From JANSXG01 sp024743075 (GTDB taxonomy: Bacteria; Planctomycetota; Phycisphaerae; Phycisphaerales; UBA1924), in NCBI GenBank assembly GCA_042140185.1, contig CP159477.1, positions 372,001-436,000 on the forward strand: 64,000 nt of DNA, given 5' to 3'. Positions 1 to 11,103 of the stretch are shown here, piece after piece; within the stretch, counting starts at the first letter, position 1, and every line of letters begins with the position of its first letter. The position numbers and the translations under genes were made by a program. The notes under the pieces were generated by a model, which was not told where the DNA came from, made no database searches, and worked only from the letters and a program-made list of their open reading frames with translations.

Positions 1-1
1 G

Positions 2-1060
2 GTCGAGGCCGAGCGGTCCGGACAGCAGATCCCCGGTTACCGCGTCCTCGGCAAACTCGGCGCCGGAGCGATGGCCGCGGTCTTCAAAGCCCGCCAGATC
101 TCGCTCGACCGGCTCGTCGCCATCAAGGTCCTGCCCCGCAAGTTCAACGGCAACCGCCAGTTCATCGAGCGCTTCTACGCCGAGGGACGCGCCGCGGCCC
201 AGCTCAACCACCCCAACATCGTGCAGGCCTTCGACGTCGGCAAGGCCGGCGAGTTCCACTACTTCGTGATGGAGTACGTGGACGGCGGGACCGTGCACGA
301 CACCATCGTTCAGAACAAGCGGTTCGACGAGACCGAGGCGATCAACATCGCGATCAACGTCGCCGAGGCGCTCGAGCACGCCCACGAGCGCGGTCTCATC
401 CACCGCGACGTCAAACCCAAGAACGTGATGATCACCAAGGGCGGCGTCGTGAAACTCGCCGACCTCGGTCTGGCCCGAGCCATCGATGACAAGGACGCCG
501 CCCTCGCCGAGAAGGGTAAGGCCTACGGCACGCCGTACTACATCAGCCCGGAGCAGATCCGAGGCGAGGTCAATGTCGGCCCGCAGGCGGACATCTACTC
601 GCTGGGCGCGACCATCTATCACATGGTCACCGGCAACGTGCCCTTCAACGGCAAGAACCCCAAAGAGGTGATGGAGAAGCACCTCAAGCAGCCGCTGGTC
701 CCGCCGGACCACGTGAACCCCAAGCTCTCGGCGGGCATCTCCGAGGTCATCGAGATGATGATGGCCAAGAGCCGGCGCGAGCGCTACAAGAACGCCAAAG
801 ACCTGCTCATCGACCTCCGCGCCGTCAAGCGCGGCGAGGACCCGCCGATCGCGCACAAGGAAACCACTCCAGACGCGCTGCTCGAGGTCGCGAACCTGCA
901 GAAGTCCGTTGACGTCGCCGGTTCGGGCATGATCCCGGTCGACCAGAGCCGCCCGAAGGGCATCTGGGGCGAGCCGATCGTCAAGGGGCTCGTCTCCGTC
1001 GTGATCATCCTCGTGGTGATCGTGATCGGCCTCGTGGCGCTGGTCGCCGCGAACCTCTGA
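2..1060 (+). CDS. Ser/Thr protein kinase with C-terminal membrane anchor (5' truncated by window)
   Basis: The reading frame is open from base 2, so the start lies upstream; the first in-window ATG (base 71) falls inside the glycine-rich loop and cannot be the true start. About 352 residues are visible. The loop reads KLGAGAMAAVFKA (visible residues 18-30), the ATP-binding Lys is in VAIK (residue 42), the catalytic loop is HRDVKPKN (134-141), the metal-binding motif is DLG in place of DFG (154-156), and the activation segment ends in SPEQ. This is the PknB/Hanks type, which phosphorylates Ser/Thr on target proteins. The last 25 residues are one hydrophobic segment with almost nothing after it, so the kinase is a tail-anchored cytoplasmic enzyme without an external sensor domain. 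It does not overlap the next gene. Confidence 0.93.
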   Translation, partial: VEAERSGQQIPGYRVLGKLGAGAMAAVFKARQISLDRLVAIKVLPRKFNGNRQFIERFYAEGRAAAQLNHPNIVQAFDVGKAGEFHYFVMEYVDGGTVHDTIVQNKRFDETEAINIAINVAEALEHAHERGLIHRDVKPKNVMITKGGVVKLADLGLARAIDDKDAALAEKGKAYGTPYYISPEQIRGEVNVGPQADIYSLGATIYHMVTGNVPFNGKNPKEVMEKHLKQPLVPPDHVNPKLSAGISEVIEMMMAKSRRERYKNAKDLLIDLRAVKRGEDPPIAHKETTPDALLEVANLQKSVDVAGSGMIPVDQSRPKGIWGEPIVKGLVSVVIILVVIVIGLVALVAANL

Positions 1061-1168
1061 AGCCCTGATATTTCCGGGAGTTGAAGCGTCCGGGTGCCGG
1101 GCACGCCGCGCTGTCGCTGCGGTACCATTGCGCTTCTCGAACCCCACCCCAACCGATCCGGAGCGCGC

Positions 1169-1815
1169 ATGGAACTGTATATCGACACAGCCAACATCGA
1201 CGAGATCAAGCAGGCCCACGACATGGGCGTGCTCGACGGCGTGACCACCAACCCGTCGCTCATCGCCAAAGAGGGCGTCGACTACGGCAAGCGCCTCGAA
1301 GAGATCTGCGCGGTCGTCGAAGGGCCGGTCTCCGCCGAGGTGATCGCCCTCGACTTCGACGGCATGATGAAAGAGGGTCGCGAGCGCGCGAAGATCGCCG
1401 ACAACATCGTCATCAAACTGCCCAGCACGGTCGAGGGCCTCAAGGCCTGCAAGGCGTTCAGCGACGAGGGCGTGCGCACCAACCTGACGCTCTGCTTCCA
1501 GCCGCTCCAGGCGCTGATGGTCGCCAAAGCCGGCGCGTTCCTCGTGAGCCCGTTCATCGGGCGCGTCGACGATATCGGAGAGGACGGCATGCTCCTCATC
1601 GAGAACATCCGCCAGATCTACGACAACTACGGATTCACGACCAAGATCCTCGCCGCCTCCATCCGGCACACCAAGCACATGCTCGACTGCGCCTCGCCGG
1701 CGCGGATGTCGCGACCGTGCCGTTCGGCGTCATCAAAGGGCTGATGAACCACCCGCTCACCGACAGCGGTCTCGAGAAATTTCTCGCCGACTACAAGAAG
1801 GCGTTCGGCGGCTGA
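1169..1815 (+). CDS. tal: Transaldolase / fructose-6-phosphate aldolase family (frameshifted)
   Basis: Class I aldolase of the small TalC/FSA type, which makes a Schiff base in a TIM barrel and moves or splits a dihydroxyacetone unit in the pentose phosphate area. The start ATG at 1169 has GGAG five bases upstream and gives MELYIDTANIDEIK, the family N-terminus; TTNPS and the Schiff-base Lys in VIKLPST (Lys83) follow. A possible -10 (TACCAT) is at 1123-1128. Near base 1691-1694 the frame breaks: the first frame ends in nonsense at 1744, while the next frame continues as LAGADVATVPFGVIKGL to a stop at 1813-1815. Adding one C to the CC at 1692-1693 restores a 215-residue protein of usual family length. 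A sequence error is more likely than a real pseudogene. Substrate cannot be told from sequence alone. Confidence 0.88.
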
Positions 1816-2241
1816 TCAGGCTTCGCCCGGCGATCGCCAGATGTCGCCGTCGGCGATCTCCACCGAGTTGCCCGCCGGATCGCGGAAATAGATCGACCGC
1901 GCCCCGGTCGGCCAGTCGCGCTCCATCTCGATCGCGATGCCGAGGTTCTTCAGTCGGGCTCGCCACGCGCCCAGGCCGTCCGGCTCGCAGGAAAAGCAGA
2001 TATGCCCCGGCCCGGTTGCGCCGTGGGCCGGCACCTTGCCATCGGTCTCGCTGGCGGCGAGCTCGGGCTGGAAAAGCAGCAGCACGCTCGTGTCGTCCAC
2101 GCGGAACGATGCGCCGCGGTCCGACAGCGTGATCCGCGGGAACCCGAACACCCGTTCGTAGAACTCGACCGTGTGGTCGAGATCCTGCGCGTACAGCACC
2201 GTCTCGTGGATGCCCGTGATAGCAGGGGGGTGATCCGCCAC
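1816..2241 (-). CDS. VOC family (glyoxalase/bleomycin-resistance fold) protein
   Basis: Single vicinal-oxygen-chelate domain of about 141 residues. Candidate metal ligands are His12 (GIHETVLYA), His80 (GPGHICFSCE) and Glu128 (GNSVEIAD), in the expected order. The GTG at 2241 is chosen because the frame upstream runs back through the neighbouring RidA gene; using it leaves a 10-base gap after the RidA stop, so the two form one minus-strand unit. The stop directly abuts the stop of the convergent aldolase gene. VOC proteins include glyoxalase I, dioxygenases and resistance proteins. RidA as a partner hints at removal of reactive metabolites, but that is inference; the substrate is unknown. Confidence 0.8.
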   Translation of the reverse strand: MADHPPAITGIHETVLYAQDLDHTVEFYERVFGFPRITLSDRGASFRVDDTSVLLLFQPELAASETDGKVPAHGATGPGHICFSCEPDGLGAWRARLKNLGIAIEMERDWPTGARSIYFRDPAGNSVEIADGDIWRSPGEA

Positions 2242-2251
2242 GCCGGTCCGA

Positions 2252-2719
2252 TCAGTCGACGAGGAAGGTGAACTCGATCTCGACCGGCGCGTTGAGCGGC
2301 AGCGACGACACGCCGACCGCCGCCCGGGCGTGTTTGCCGTCGTCGTGCATGAGTTTCGCGAGTAGGTCGGACGCGCCGTTGATGACCTTGGGCTGGTCGC
2401 CGAAGCCGGGTGCGCACGCCACGAAGCCGCCGAGGCGGACGACCCGGCGCACGCGCCGCAGGTCGCCGATCTCCTGCTCGAGCGCGGCCAGCCCGTTGAG
2501 GGCGCACTGGGCGGCACAGCGCTGGGCCTCCTCGATCGAGACGTGTTCGCCCACGAGGCCGGTGGCCATCAGTTGCCCATCACGAAATGGGAGTTGTCCG
2601 CTTATGAAAACCATGCTCCCGCTGTGGATTGAGACCGCCGGGACGTAGGACGCGACCGGGGGCGGGGCCTTGGGGAGCGTGAGGCCCTGATTCTTGAGTT
2701 CAGTGAGGAGATCGGCCAT
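2252..2719 (-). CDS. RidA (YjgF/YER057c/UK114) family deaminase
   Basis: The 155-residue protein has the Rid fold pattern: SGSMVFISGQLPF near residues 33-46, a central helix, and the C-terminal strand SSLPLNAPVEIEF. The Arg corresponding to the active-site Arg of RidA is present (HARAAVG, Arg132), so imine/enamine hydrolysis is plausible. These proteins hydrolyse reactive 2-aminoacrylate-type intermediates made by PLP enzymes. It differs from classical RidA by about 25 extra N-terminal residues, as in the longer Rid subfamilies. It is the first gene of a two-gene minus-strand unit with the VOC gene. AT-rich sequence at 2740-2755, with TACTAT-like hexamers on the minus strand, is a likely promoter. 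Confidence 0.85.
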   Translation of the reverse strand: MADLLTELKNQGLTLPKAPPPVASYVPAVSIHSGSMVFISGQLPFRDGQLMATGLVGEHVSIEEAQRCAAQCALNGLAALEQEIGDLRRVRRVVRLGGFVACAPGFGDQPKVINGASDLLAKLMHDDGKHARAAVGVSSLPLNAPVEIEFTFLVD

Positions 2720-3096
2720 CGTCGGGTCCCGTCCGAGGCATATAGTAGGTATATGTTCGGTTTCGCCGAACTTGAATTTTTTTCGGGCGTCTTGGAGACA
2801 CCCGGAACCGTCGGTCCTTGACGGGCGAATGGTCTGGTGTATGGTATCGACTTGGGAGCATTGCGCAGACCCTGTAAAGATCGTATCTCCTTGACTGCCC
2901 TGATTTTCGGTCGTTCGACCGAGGCTTCATTCAAACGATCTCCAGACTGCGACCTCCCACTCGAACCCCATCCGGTTCCCCCCTCGGGTGTTCCGTGTGG
3001 CTGAGGGCAATCGATGTGAATCGGTTTCTCTCACCGGGTGGCGTCAGTGAATCTGGCAGGCCGTGTGCCTGCCGTCGTAGTCAGGAGACTGTTTCT
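2720..3096. other. 377-base intergenic region between ridA and the first prepilin-like gene
   Basis: No credible gene is seen. The left part holds AT-rich hexamers suited to the minus-strand ridA promoter. The right part is a long leader for the prepilin-like gene: a TTGACT -35-like hexamer at 2891-2896 has no convincing -10, and a 7-bp hairpin (3055-3061 with 3067-3073, loop of five) lies just before an AGGAG ribosome binding site at 3081-3087. The hairpin may stabilise the mRNA of what looks like a highly expressed gene. Confidence 0.5.
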
Positions 3097-4083
<987 letters not shown>

Positions 4084-4140
4084 GCCGTTCGAAACCATGA
4101 CGACGCGGGCACTCCCCGCGTCTCGTGTGTGAAATCAGCC

Positions 4141-4173
4141 CCCGGCATCGCGTTTCGACGCGATGCCGGGTTT
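4141..4173 (+). terminator. Rho-independent terminator with UUCG tetraloop
   Basis: A perfect 13-bp stem (4141-4153 with 4158-4170) is closed by the very stable TTCG tetraloop (4154-4157) and followed by TTT. It lies 58 bases after the stop of the first prepilin-like gene. Confidence 0.85.
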
Positions 4174-4297
4174 CTCGGAACCAGAGGCCATATTCGGCCG
4201 TACAGACATTCGACAGACATACGACCTGCCCCCTCCAGGCGCTTCCCTCGTCTGAACCCCAGCGGACCGGTCGCTAGAACGAAAGTGGAGTAGACGC

Positions 4298-5368
4298 ATG
4301 AACAAGAAGCGTGGATTTACCCTCGTCGAGCTGCTGGTGGTGATCTCGATCATCGCCCTGCTCATCGGCCTGCTGCTGCCGGCGCTGAGCAAGGTTCGCA
4401 AGAACGCCCAGCAGCTCAAGTGCGGCACCAACGTCCGCGGCATTCACCAGGGCCTGGTGAACTGGGCTCAGGGCGACAACGAGAGCTACCCGATCCCCTC
4501 GGTCCTCGACCGCGCGAACTTCACCGAGGCCGCGGCCAACCCCGGTCAGGCCAGCAAGGACCGCACCGGCAACATCTGGTCGCTGCTGATCTTCTCCGAA
4601 ACGCTCAGCCCCGAGATCTTCATCTCGCCGGCCGAGATCGATCCGGATATCCGTCAGCCCGTGCTCCTCGATTCGCGCGAGGACAGCGAGTTCAACTACG
4701 CGTTCCCCGAGACCGCCGAGAACCCCGCGAAGGCGCTCTACGACCCGCAGTACCGCGGCTCGAAGCTCGATGTGCAGGACAACAACTCCGGCGTGACCGG
4801 TGACATCTACGGTCACAACAGTTACGCCCACATCCCCGTCGCCGGTGCCTCGCTCGAGAACTGGTCCACCGTGACCGCGCTCGGCAACGTCGCCGTCGTC
4901 GGCAACCGCGGTCCGGTCTACGTGCCCGCTCAGGGCGGCAGCCCGATCACCGCCGGTCCCTCGGAAGAGTGGCGTCTGGCGACCGGCAACCAGGCCGGCG
5001 GCGTCGGTGAGAACTCGCAGACCCTCCTGATCCACGGCTCGCGCAGCTCGTGGGCCGGGAACATCGGCTACAACGACGGTTCGGTCAGTTTCGAGAACGA
5101 GCCGAACCCCAGCTCGCTCCGTGGCCTGCGTGACACCGCCCCGGCCGCCATCGGCGAGCCGCAGCCGATCTTCAACGACAACGTGTTCGTCTTCGAGAAC
5201 ACCTCGGTCGCTCCGGGTCTCCGCAAGAACGCGTACCTGCGTATCTGGGCTCGCGGCATCCCGACCGTCGGTGGCAACGCCAACTTCGCGTACGGCATCG
5301 CCCCGTGGAACAACCAGAACGGCACGGCGACCTCGCTGCCGAGCAACGCGTTCGTCTACTTCGACTGA
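4298..5368 (+). CDS. Prepilin-type N-terminal cleavage/methylation domain protein, copy 2
   Basis: 356 residues. The start has GTGGAG about ten bases upstream and gives a six-residue basic leader (MNKKRG) with peptidase cleavage expected before Phe7, followed by the N-methylated hydrophobic helix FTLVELLVVISIIALLIG. The globular part contains HGSRSSWAGN...NDGSV, with His246 and Asp260-Gly spaced by 13 residues. It is very similar end to end to the third copy and less so to the first, which points to a recent tandem duplication after an older one. A hairpin terminator follows, so the genes are separate transcription units. Export and assembly by the type II-like machinery at 40-49 kb is possible but is only an inference. 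Confidence 0.9.
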   Translation: MNKKRGFTLVELLVVISIIALLIGLLLPALSKVRKNAQQLKCGTNVRGIHQGLVNWAQGDNESYPIPSVLDRANFTEAAANPGQASKDRTGNIWSLLIFSETLSPEIFISPAEIDPDIRQPVLLDSREDSEFNYAFPETAENPAKALYDPQYRGSKLDVQDNNSGVTGDIYGHNSYAHIPVAGASLENWSTVTALGNVAVVGNRGPVYVPAQGGSPITAGPSEEWRLATGNQAGGVGENSQTLLIHGSRSSWAGNIGYNDGSVSFENEPNPSSLRGLRDTAPAAIGEPQPIFNDNVFVFENTSVAPGLRKNAYLRIWARGIPTVGGNANFAYGIAPWNNQNGTATSLPSNAFVYFD

Positions 5369-5397
5369 ACCGCGCCGAGCATCGTGAACCGCATCAG

Positions 5398-5426
5398 CCG
5401 GCCTCCCTTCGCGGGGGGCCGGTTTT
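5398..5426 (+). terminator. Rho-independent terminator after prepilin-like copy 2
   Basis: A 10-bp stem (5398-5407 with 5413-5422, one G-T pair), five-base loop and TTTT at 5423-5426. It sits 30 bases after the stop codon. Confidence 0.8.
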
Positions 5427-5595
5427 CGTTGTGCCGAACGAGTTCGCCTCTCGAAACCGTTGAGCGCGATCACGAAATCCGGAACCGCCGTGAACGACCC
5501 GCCGTATCGACGGGCGGGACTTCCGAACCCGCGCCGCAGCGAATGGCTCGCTGATGGCGCGGCGTTCATCTCGACAACGAAAGAGGAGCGGACGC

Positions 5596-6666
5596 ATGAA
5601 GACCACGCGTGGATTTACCCTCGTCGAACTGCTGGTGGTGATCTCGATCATCGCACTGCTCATCGGCCTGCTGCTCCCGGCCCTGAGCAAGGTTCGCGGC
5701 AACGCGCTGCAACTGCGGTGCGCAACCAATGTTCGCGGCATCCATCAGGGCCTCACGGACTGGGCCCAGGGCGACAACGGAAGCTACCCCATTCCCTCGA
5801 TCGTTGACCGGGCGAATTTCACCGAAGCCAAACCGCTCCCGAATCAGCCCGGCAAGAACCGCACCGGCAACATCTGGTCGCTGCTGATCTACTCCGGAGC
5901 GGTGACGCCCGAGATGTTCATCTCACCGGCCGAGATCGACCCGGACATCCGCCAGCCGCTGCTGCTCGACCGGCGTGAGAACAGCGAGTTCAACTACTCG
6001 TTCCCGGAGACGGCCGTCAATCCGTCGAAGGCGCTGTACGACCCGCAGTTTCGCGGTTCGAAGCTCGACCCGCAGGCGAACAACTCCGGAGTCGTCGGTC
6101 AGGTCTACGGGCACAACAGCTACGCGCACCTCCCGATCGCGTGCGCTGCGATGGAGAACTGGTCCACCGTGACCGCTCTCGGCAACACCGCCGTCGTCGG
6201 CAACCGCGGTCCGGTCTACGTGCCGGCGCAGGGGGGCAACGCCGTGAACACGCCGCCGTCGGAGGAATGGCGTCTCGCGAGCGGCAGCCAGGTCGGCGGC
6301 GTCGGAGAGCACTCGCAGACGCTGCTTATCCACGGCTCGCGCAGTTCGTGGGCCGGCAACCTCGGCTTCAACGACGGCTCGGTCCGGTTCGAGAGCGAGC
6401 CGAACCCCGGATCTCTCCGTGGCCTGCGTGACACCGCTCCGCCGTCGATCGGCGTTCCTCAGCCGATCTTCAACGACAACGTGTTCGTCTTCGAGAACAC
6501 GGGTGTCGCGCCGGCGCACCGCAAGAACGCCTACCTCCGAGTCTGGGCTCGCGGCATCCCGTCCGTCGGGGGGAACCATAACCTCGCGTTCGGTCTCATT
6601 CCGTGGAACAACGCCAACGGTACGGCGACCACCCTTCCGAGCAGCGCGTACGTCTACTTCGACTGA
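5596..6666 (+). CDS. Prepilin-type N-terminal cleavage/methylation domain protein, copy 3
   Basis: 356 residues, near-identical in plan to copy 2: leader MKTTRG, cleavage before FTLVELLVVISIIALL, the same blocks YDPQFRGSKLDPQ, GHNSYAHLP and NRGPVYVPAQGG, and the motif HGSRSSWAGN...NDGSV with H-X13-DG spacing. AAAGAGGAG lies about ten bases before the ATG, and the 30 bases upstream resemble the upstream bases of copy 2, so promoter and ribosome site were duplicated with the gene. The in-frame codons from 5554 are rejected because they would bury the leader peptide. Differences from copy 2 are scattered substitutions with equal length, so both copies look functional. Confidence 0.9.
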   Translation: MKTTRGFTLVELLVVISIIALLIGLLLPALSKVRGNALQLRCATNVRGIHQGLTDWAQGDNGSYPIPSIVDRANFTEAKPLPNQPGKNRTGNIWSLLIYSGAVTPEMFISPAEIDPDIRQPLLLDRRENSEFNYSFPETAVNPSKALYDPQFRGSKLDPQANNSGVVGQVYGHNSYAHLPIACAAMENWSTVTALGNTAVVGNRGPVYVPAQGGNAVNTPPSEEWRLASGSQVGGVGEHSQTLLIHGSRSSWAGNLGFNDGSVRFESEPNPGSLRGLRDTAPPSIGVPQPIFNDNVFVFENTGVAPAHRKNAYLRVWARGIPSVGGNHNLAFGLIPWNNANGTATTLPSSAYVYFD

Positions 6667-6694
6667 TTGGCCTCGGAGTTCGGATCGTGTCGAT

Positions 6695-6720
6695 CGGCCT
6701 CCCATCGCGGAGGCCGGTTT
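6695..6720 (+). terminator. Rho-independent terminator after prepilin-like copy 3
   Basis: An 8-bp perfect stem (6695-6702 with 6709-6716), six-base loop, then GTTT. The stem sequence resembles that after copy 2, as expected of a duplicated unit. Confidence 0.75.
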
Positions 6721-6739
6721 CCATTCCCGAGTCCTCCGG

Positions 6740-6745
6740 TACAAT
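6740..6745 (+). promoter_or_regulatory. -10 box TACAAT for miaB
   Basis: TACAAT ends 10 bases before the ATG at 6756 and overlaps the alternative ATG at 6744. Transcription would start at about 6752, so 6756 is the better start and its mRNA would be almost leaderless. Confidence 0.5.
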
Positions 6746-6755
6746 GCCCCGTCCT

Positions 6756-8498
<1,743 letters not shown>

Positions 8499-8567
8499 AC
8501 GCGCTGGGGAGCCCTCGGGTGGGCCCGAACGACGAGCAGTGGTACTACACAGGACCGATCGCAGGCG

Positions 8568-10079
8568 TCAGCCGCCGAACTGATCGGTGTCGTCGCCTTT
8601 AGGCAGCCGCGCAACCTGCTCGGCGAGCCAGTCGTCGGCGAGTTCGACCACCTTTTCGTTGAACTCGTGGACGAAGCGCGACGGCACGTTGTTGGGGCGG
8701 TTGTTGATCAGGATGCTGAAGACGACCTGCTTGCCGGATTCGGGGTCGATGACATACCCGGAGAGGGCGTGGACGCCGTTGAGGTATCCGCTCTTGGCGT
8801 GGACGCGGTGGTCGAGTTCGGCGTCCTGCATGCGCCGCTCCAGCGTGCCTCGACCGGGACGGGCGAGCGAGGCGATGAAGGCGTCGCCGAGTTCGGCGTC
8901 GTTGGCGAAAGAGATGAGCCATTCGGCGAGTGCCTGGGGCGTGACCGCGTTGGAGCGGGACATGCCCGAGCCGTCGGCGACGACGATTGCACTGGCCGGG
9001 CTGCGTTCGAGGCGTTCCTGCACGAGCATGCGGACGACCGTGCCGCCGTTGGCCCACGAGCCGGGCTGGCGTGTGACTTCGTGCCCGATGCGCTTGAGGA
9101 GGGCCTCGGCGTAGAGGTTGTGCGAGTCCTCGTTGGTGCGCCGGAGGACGATTTCGATTGGCGTCCGCACCACATGGAGGTCGGTGCGGGCCTCGACATC
9201 ATCGCCGGTGCCGGCCCGACGGACGGTGCCGACGGAGACGCCGACGTTGGCCAGACGGTCCTTGAGGATCGTGCCGAAGTGAATCGCGTTGTCGTGGATG
9301 GTCACTTTGATGGGGCTGCCGACCCAGCGGACATCGCCACGCAGGACGAGGTTGTTCGTGCCGTGGGCACGGGCGGCCCAGACCGTCTGCTGTCCCTTGC
9401 CGACCGACCGGGCCTGGTTGCGGACGCGGATGTCCGGCGAGTCTGGCTCGACGGTGAACGTTGGAGGCTCGCGCTCGCGGGTCGGCCGGGTGAAGACCTC
9501 GACGACGTTGGTGTAGAAGTTAAGCCCGCTGACCTCGGCGCAGTACCACTTGTTGAGTTGCTCGACCGGCCAGGTCGGGTGCACGTATTCGTCATCGAAG
9601 ATCCGGGTGTCGAGGACGAGCTCGTCGAATTCGGTGACGCCGGTGGCGACGATCGCGTCGACCCAGATGCCGATGAACTGCTCGATGGAAAGGCCCATCT
9701 CACTGAGCAGTTCGGGGTCGGCGAAGGCGGGGTCTCCGCTTGCGAGAACGAGCAGGCGCGGGTTGGCGGAGCCCTGCTTGGGGGGCAGTGTCGCGAGGGT
9801 GGTCTCGAATGAGAAGTCCGGTCCGAGGATGTGCAGCGCGGCTCCGGTCGTCAGCAGCTTCATGTTCGAGGCCGGGATGAACCGGTTGCTCGCTTTCTCG
9901 GAGCCAAGCGTGCGCCCTGTTTCGGGGTCGGCGATGACGACGCCGACGGTGGCGCCGCGAAGGCGGGACTCGTTGATGAGCCGGTCGAGTTCGCTCTGCA
10001 GTTCCTGGCCGATCGCGCTCGCGGGGAGCGCGAGGAAGACGGTCAGGGCGAGGAGCAGGATCGATCGGGTTCGCGTCAT
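8568..10079 (-). CDS. dacB: D-alanyl-D-alanine carboxypeptidase/endopeptidase, PBP4 (DacB, S13) family
   Basis: Periplasmic peptidoglycan peptidase that trims or opens 4-3 cross-links. The ATG at 10079 has a GGAGAG site upstream and gives an N-terminal signal peptide (hydrophobic residues 8-22, AIGQE after the likely cleavage point). The active site appears as SxxK (PASNMK, Ser71-Lys74), the SxN motif in DGSGMSRSN, and HAKSGYL near the C-terminus, where KSG stands in for the usual KTG. The long insert between SxxK and SxN (about 270 residues) is the hallmark of the S13 family. Length 503 fits. It is convergent with miaB. Peptidoglycan enzymes agree with the now accepted presence of a murein wall in planctomycetes. 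Confidence 0.88.
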   Translation of the reverse strand: MTRTRSILLLALTVFLALPASAIGQELQSELDRLINESRLRGATVGVVIADPETGRTLGSEKASNRFIPASNMKLLTTGAALHILGPDFSFETTLATLPPKQGSANPRLLVLASGDPAFADPELLSEMGLSIEQFIGIWVDAIVATGVTEFDELVLDTRIFDDEYVHPTWPVEQLNKWYCAEVSGLNFYTNVVEVFTRPTREREPPTFTVEPDSPDIRVRNQARSVGKGQQTVWAARAHGTNNLVLRGDVRWVGSPIKVTIHDNAIHFGTILKDRLANVGVSVGTVRRAGTGDDVEARTDLHVVRTPIEIVLRRTNEDSHNLYAEALLKRIGHEVTRQPGSWANGGTVVRMLVQERLERSPASAIVVADGSGMSRSNAVTPQALAEWLISFANDAELGDAFIASLARPGRGTLERRMQDAELDHRVHAKSGYLNGVHALSGYVIDPESGKQVVFSILINNRPNNVPSRFVHEFNEKVVELADDWLAEQVARLPKGDDTDQFGG

Positions 10080-10293
10080 GGTGGCGTCTCTCCGGGCGTG
10101 CGTTCGGGTCGCCCATCGGGTCAGAAACCGGGCGGATTGCGTTGTCATCGACCGGTCCGGCGATGGGGCTTCAACGGGGATGCAACCGGTGAATCGGGCC
10201 GTCGTTTCGGCGATCGGGCATCGCAGCGATTACACTGGCGGGTCCGTTTTCACGACCAGTCACGATATGCCCACAACCGCCGGGAGAGACAAC

Positions 10294-10653
10294 ATGGCCG
10301 AGGCCAAGCCGGAGATCGCGTTCGACGAATTCGCCAAGGTGGACCTGCGCGTGGCCAAGGTCATCAAGGCCGAGGACCATCCCAACGCGGATCGCCTGCT
10401 CAAGCTCCAGGTCGACGACGGCTCGGGTGAGCCCCGACAGATCTGCGCCGGCGTAAAGGCCTATTACAAGCCAGAGGATCTGGTCGGCAAGCACATCGTG
10501 ATCGTCGCGAACCTCGCGGCGCGGAAGATCCGTGGCGAGGAATCGCGCGGCATGCTGCTCGCCGCCAGCGACGCCTCGAAGGGCGAAGAGGAGCGGAACG
10601 TCGTGCTGATGATGCCGATGAGCGAGATCGCGCCCGGCTCGATCGTCAGTTGA
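10294..10653 (+). CDS. tRNA-binding OB-fold protein (MetRS beta subunit / Trbp111-like)
   Basis: A 119-residue free-standing version of the C-terminal domain of methionyl-tRNA synthetase (MetG2/CsaA/Trbp111 fold). Family blocks are clear: FAKVDLRVAKV, HPNADRLLKLQVD, ICAGVKAYY, and VANLAARKIRGEESRGMLLA. Such proteins dimerise and bind the tRNA elbow, assisting MetRS or other tRNA enzymes. No synthetase domain is adjacent, so it is either a partner for a MetRS encoded elsewhere or an independent chaperone; the usual name 'methionine-tRNA ligase subunit beta' is only by homology. GGGAGA eight bases upstream favours the ATG at 10294 over the in-frame ATG at 10267. A TACACT -10-like box is near 10229. 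Confidence 0.85.
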   Translation: MAEAKPEIAFDEFAKVDLRVAKVIKAEDHPNADRLLKLQVDDGSGEPRQICAGVKAYYKPEDLVGKHIVIVANLAARKIRGEESRGMLLAASDASKGEEERNVVLMMPMSEIAPGSIVS

Positions 10654-11098
10654 TCGGCTCGGCCTGGTCCGGAGCCGACTCGCCTTCGATCAGGTCGCGG
10701 ACCTCGAGCTCGCGCGAGGCCATCGCCTTGCTGATGAAAATCCGCTTGCCGTCGATGACGGCCGGGACCATACCGCGCAGGGTCGGCAGGTCGGTCGGCA
10801 GGTCGATCGCGTGCCACGGGATCGACATCGGCGCGTGCAGCGCCCCGATGACCGGCGGCAGGCGCAGGTGCAGATGGTCGTCGTCGATGGCGTAGGTCAC
10901 AAATTTTTTGTAGCGGAACAGCGGTGAGAAGAACACGCTTCCGACGCCGCGGCGCGCACCGAGAGCGGGTTTCCTGGCGCGATAGCGTTTCGCGAGGTCC
11001 CACCAGCCACTGAAAATCACCGCGATCATCATGATCGGCAGCCAGATGAAGGCGAGGCCGACGATGACGACGATCGGGATGAGGACGGAGTTGGGCAC
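10646..11098 (-). CDS. Hypothetical membrane protein, paralogue of upstream neighbour
   Basis: 150 residues with one long N-terminal hydrophobic stretch (residues 5-33, possibly two short helices) and a soluble C-terminal domain. The segment IDDDHLHLRLPP...SIPWHAID matches ADADHLHFRKDS...SIPWVGIED of the next gene upstream, so the two are diverged paralogues and probably work together. The stop overlaps the end of the convergent tRNA-binding protein gene by eight bases. It follows the 11104 gene by five bases, so the pair is co-transcribed. Function not recognised; the topology suggests a membrane-anchored cytoplasmic or periplasmic domain resembling small PH-like membrane domains, which is only a guess. 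Confidence 0.7.
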   Translation of the reverse strand: MPNSVLIPIVVIVGLAFIWLPIMMIAVIFSGWWDLAKRYRARKPALGARRGVGSVFFSPLFRYKKFVTYAIDDDHLHLRLPPVIGALHAPMSIPWHAIDLPTDLPTLRGMVPAVIDGKRIFISKAMASRELEVRDLIEGESAPDQAEPIN

Positions 11099-11103
11099 GG
11101 CGT

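Noticed and set aside
1094..1744. A 216-residue open frame covering the aldolase, starting upstream of the ribosome site
   Set aside because: The extra N-terminal residues are unconserved and the C-terminus after the frameshift is nonsense; the repaired gene 1169-1815 is better.
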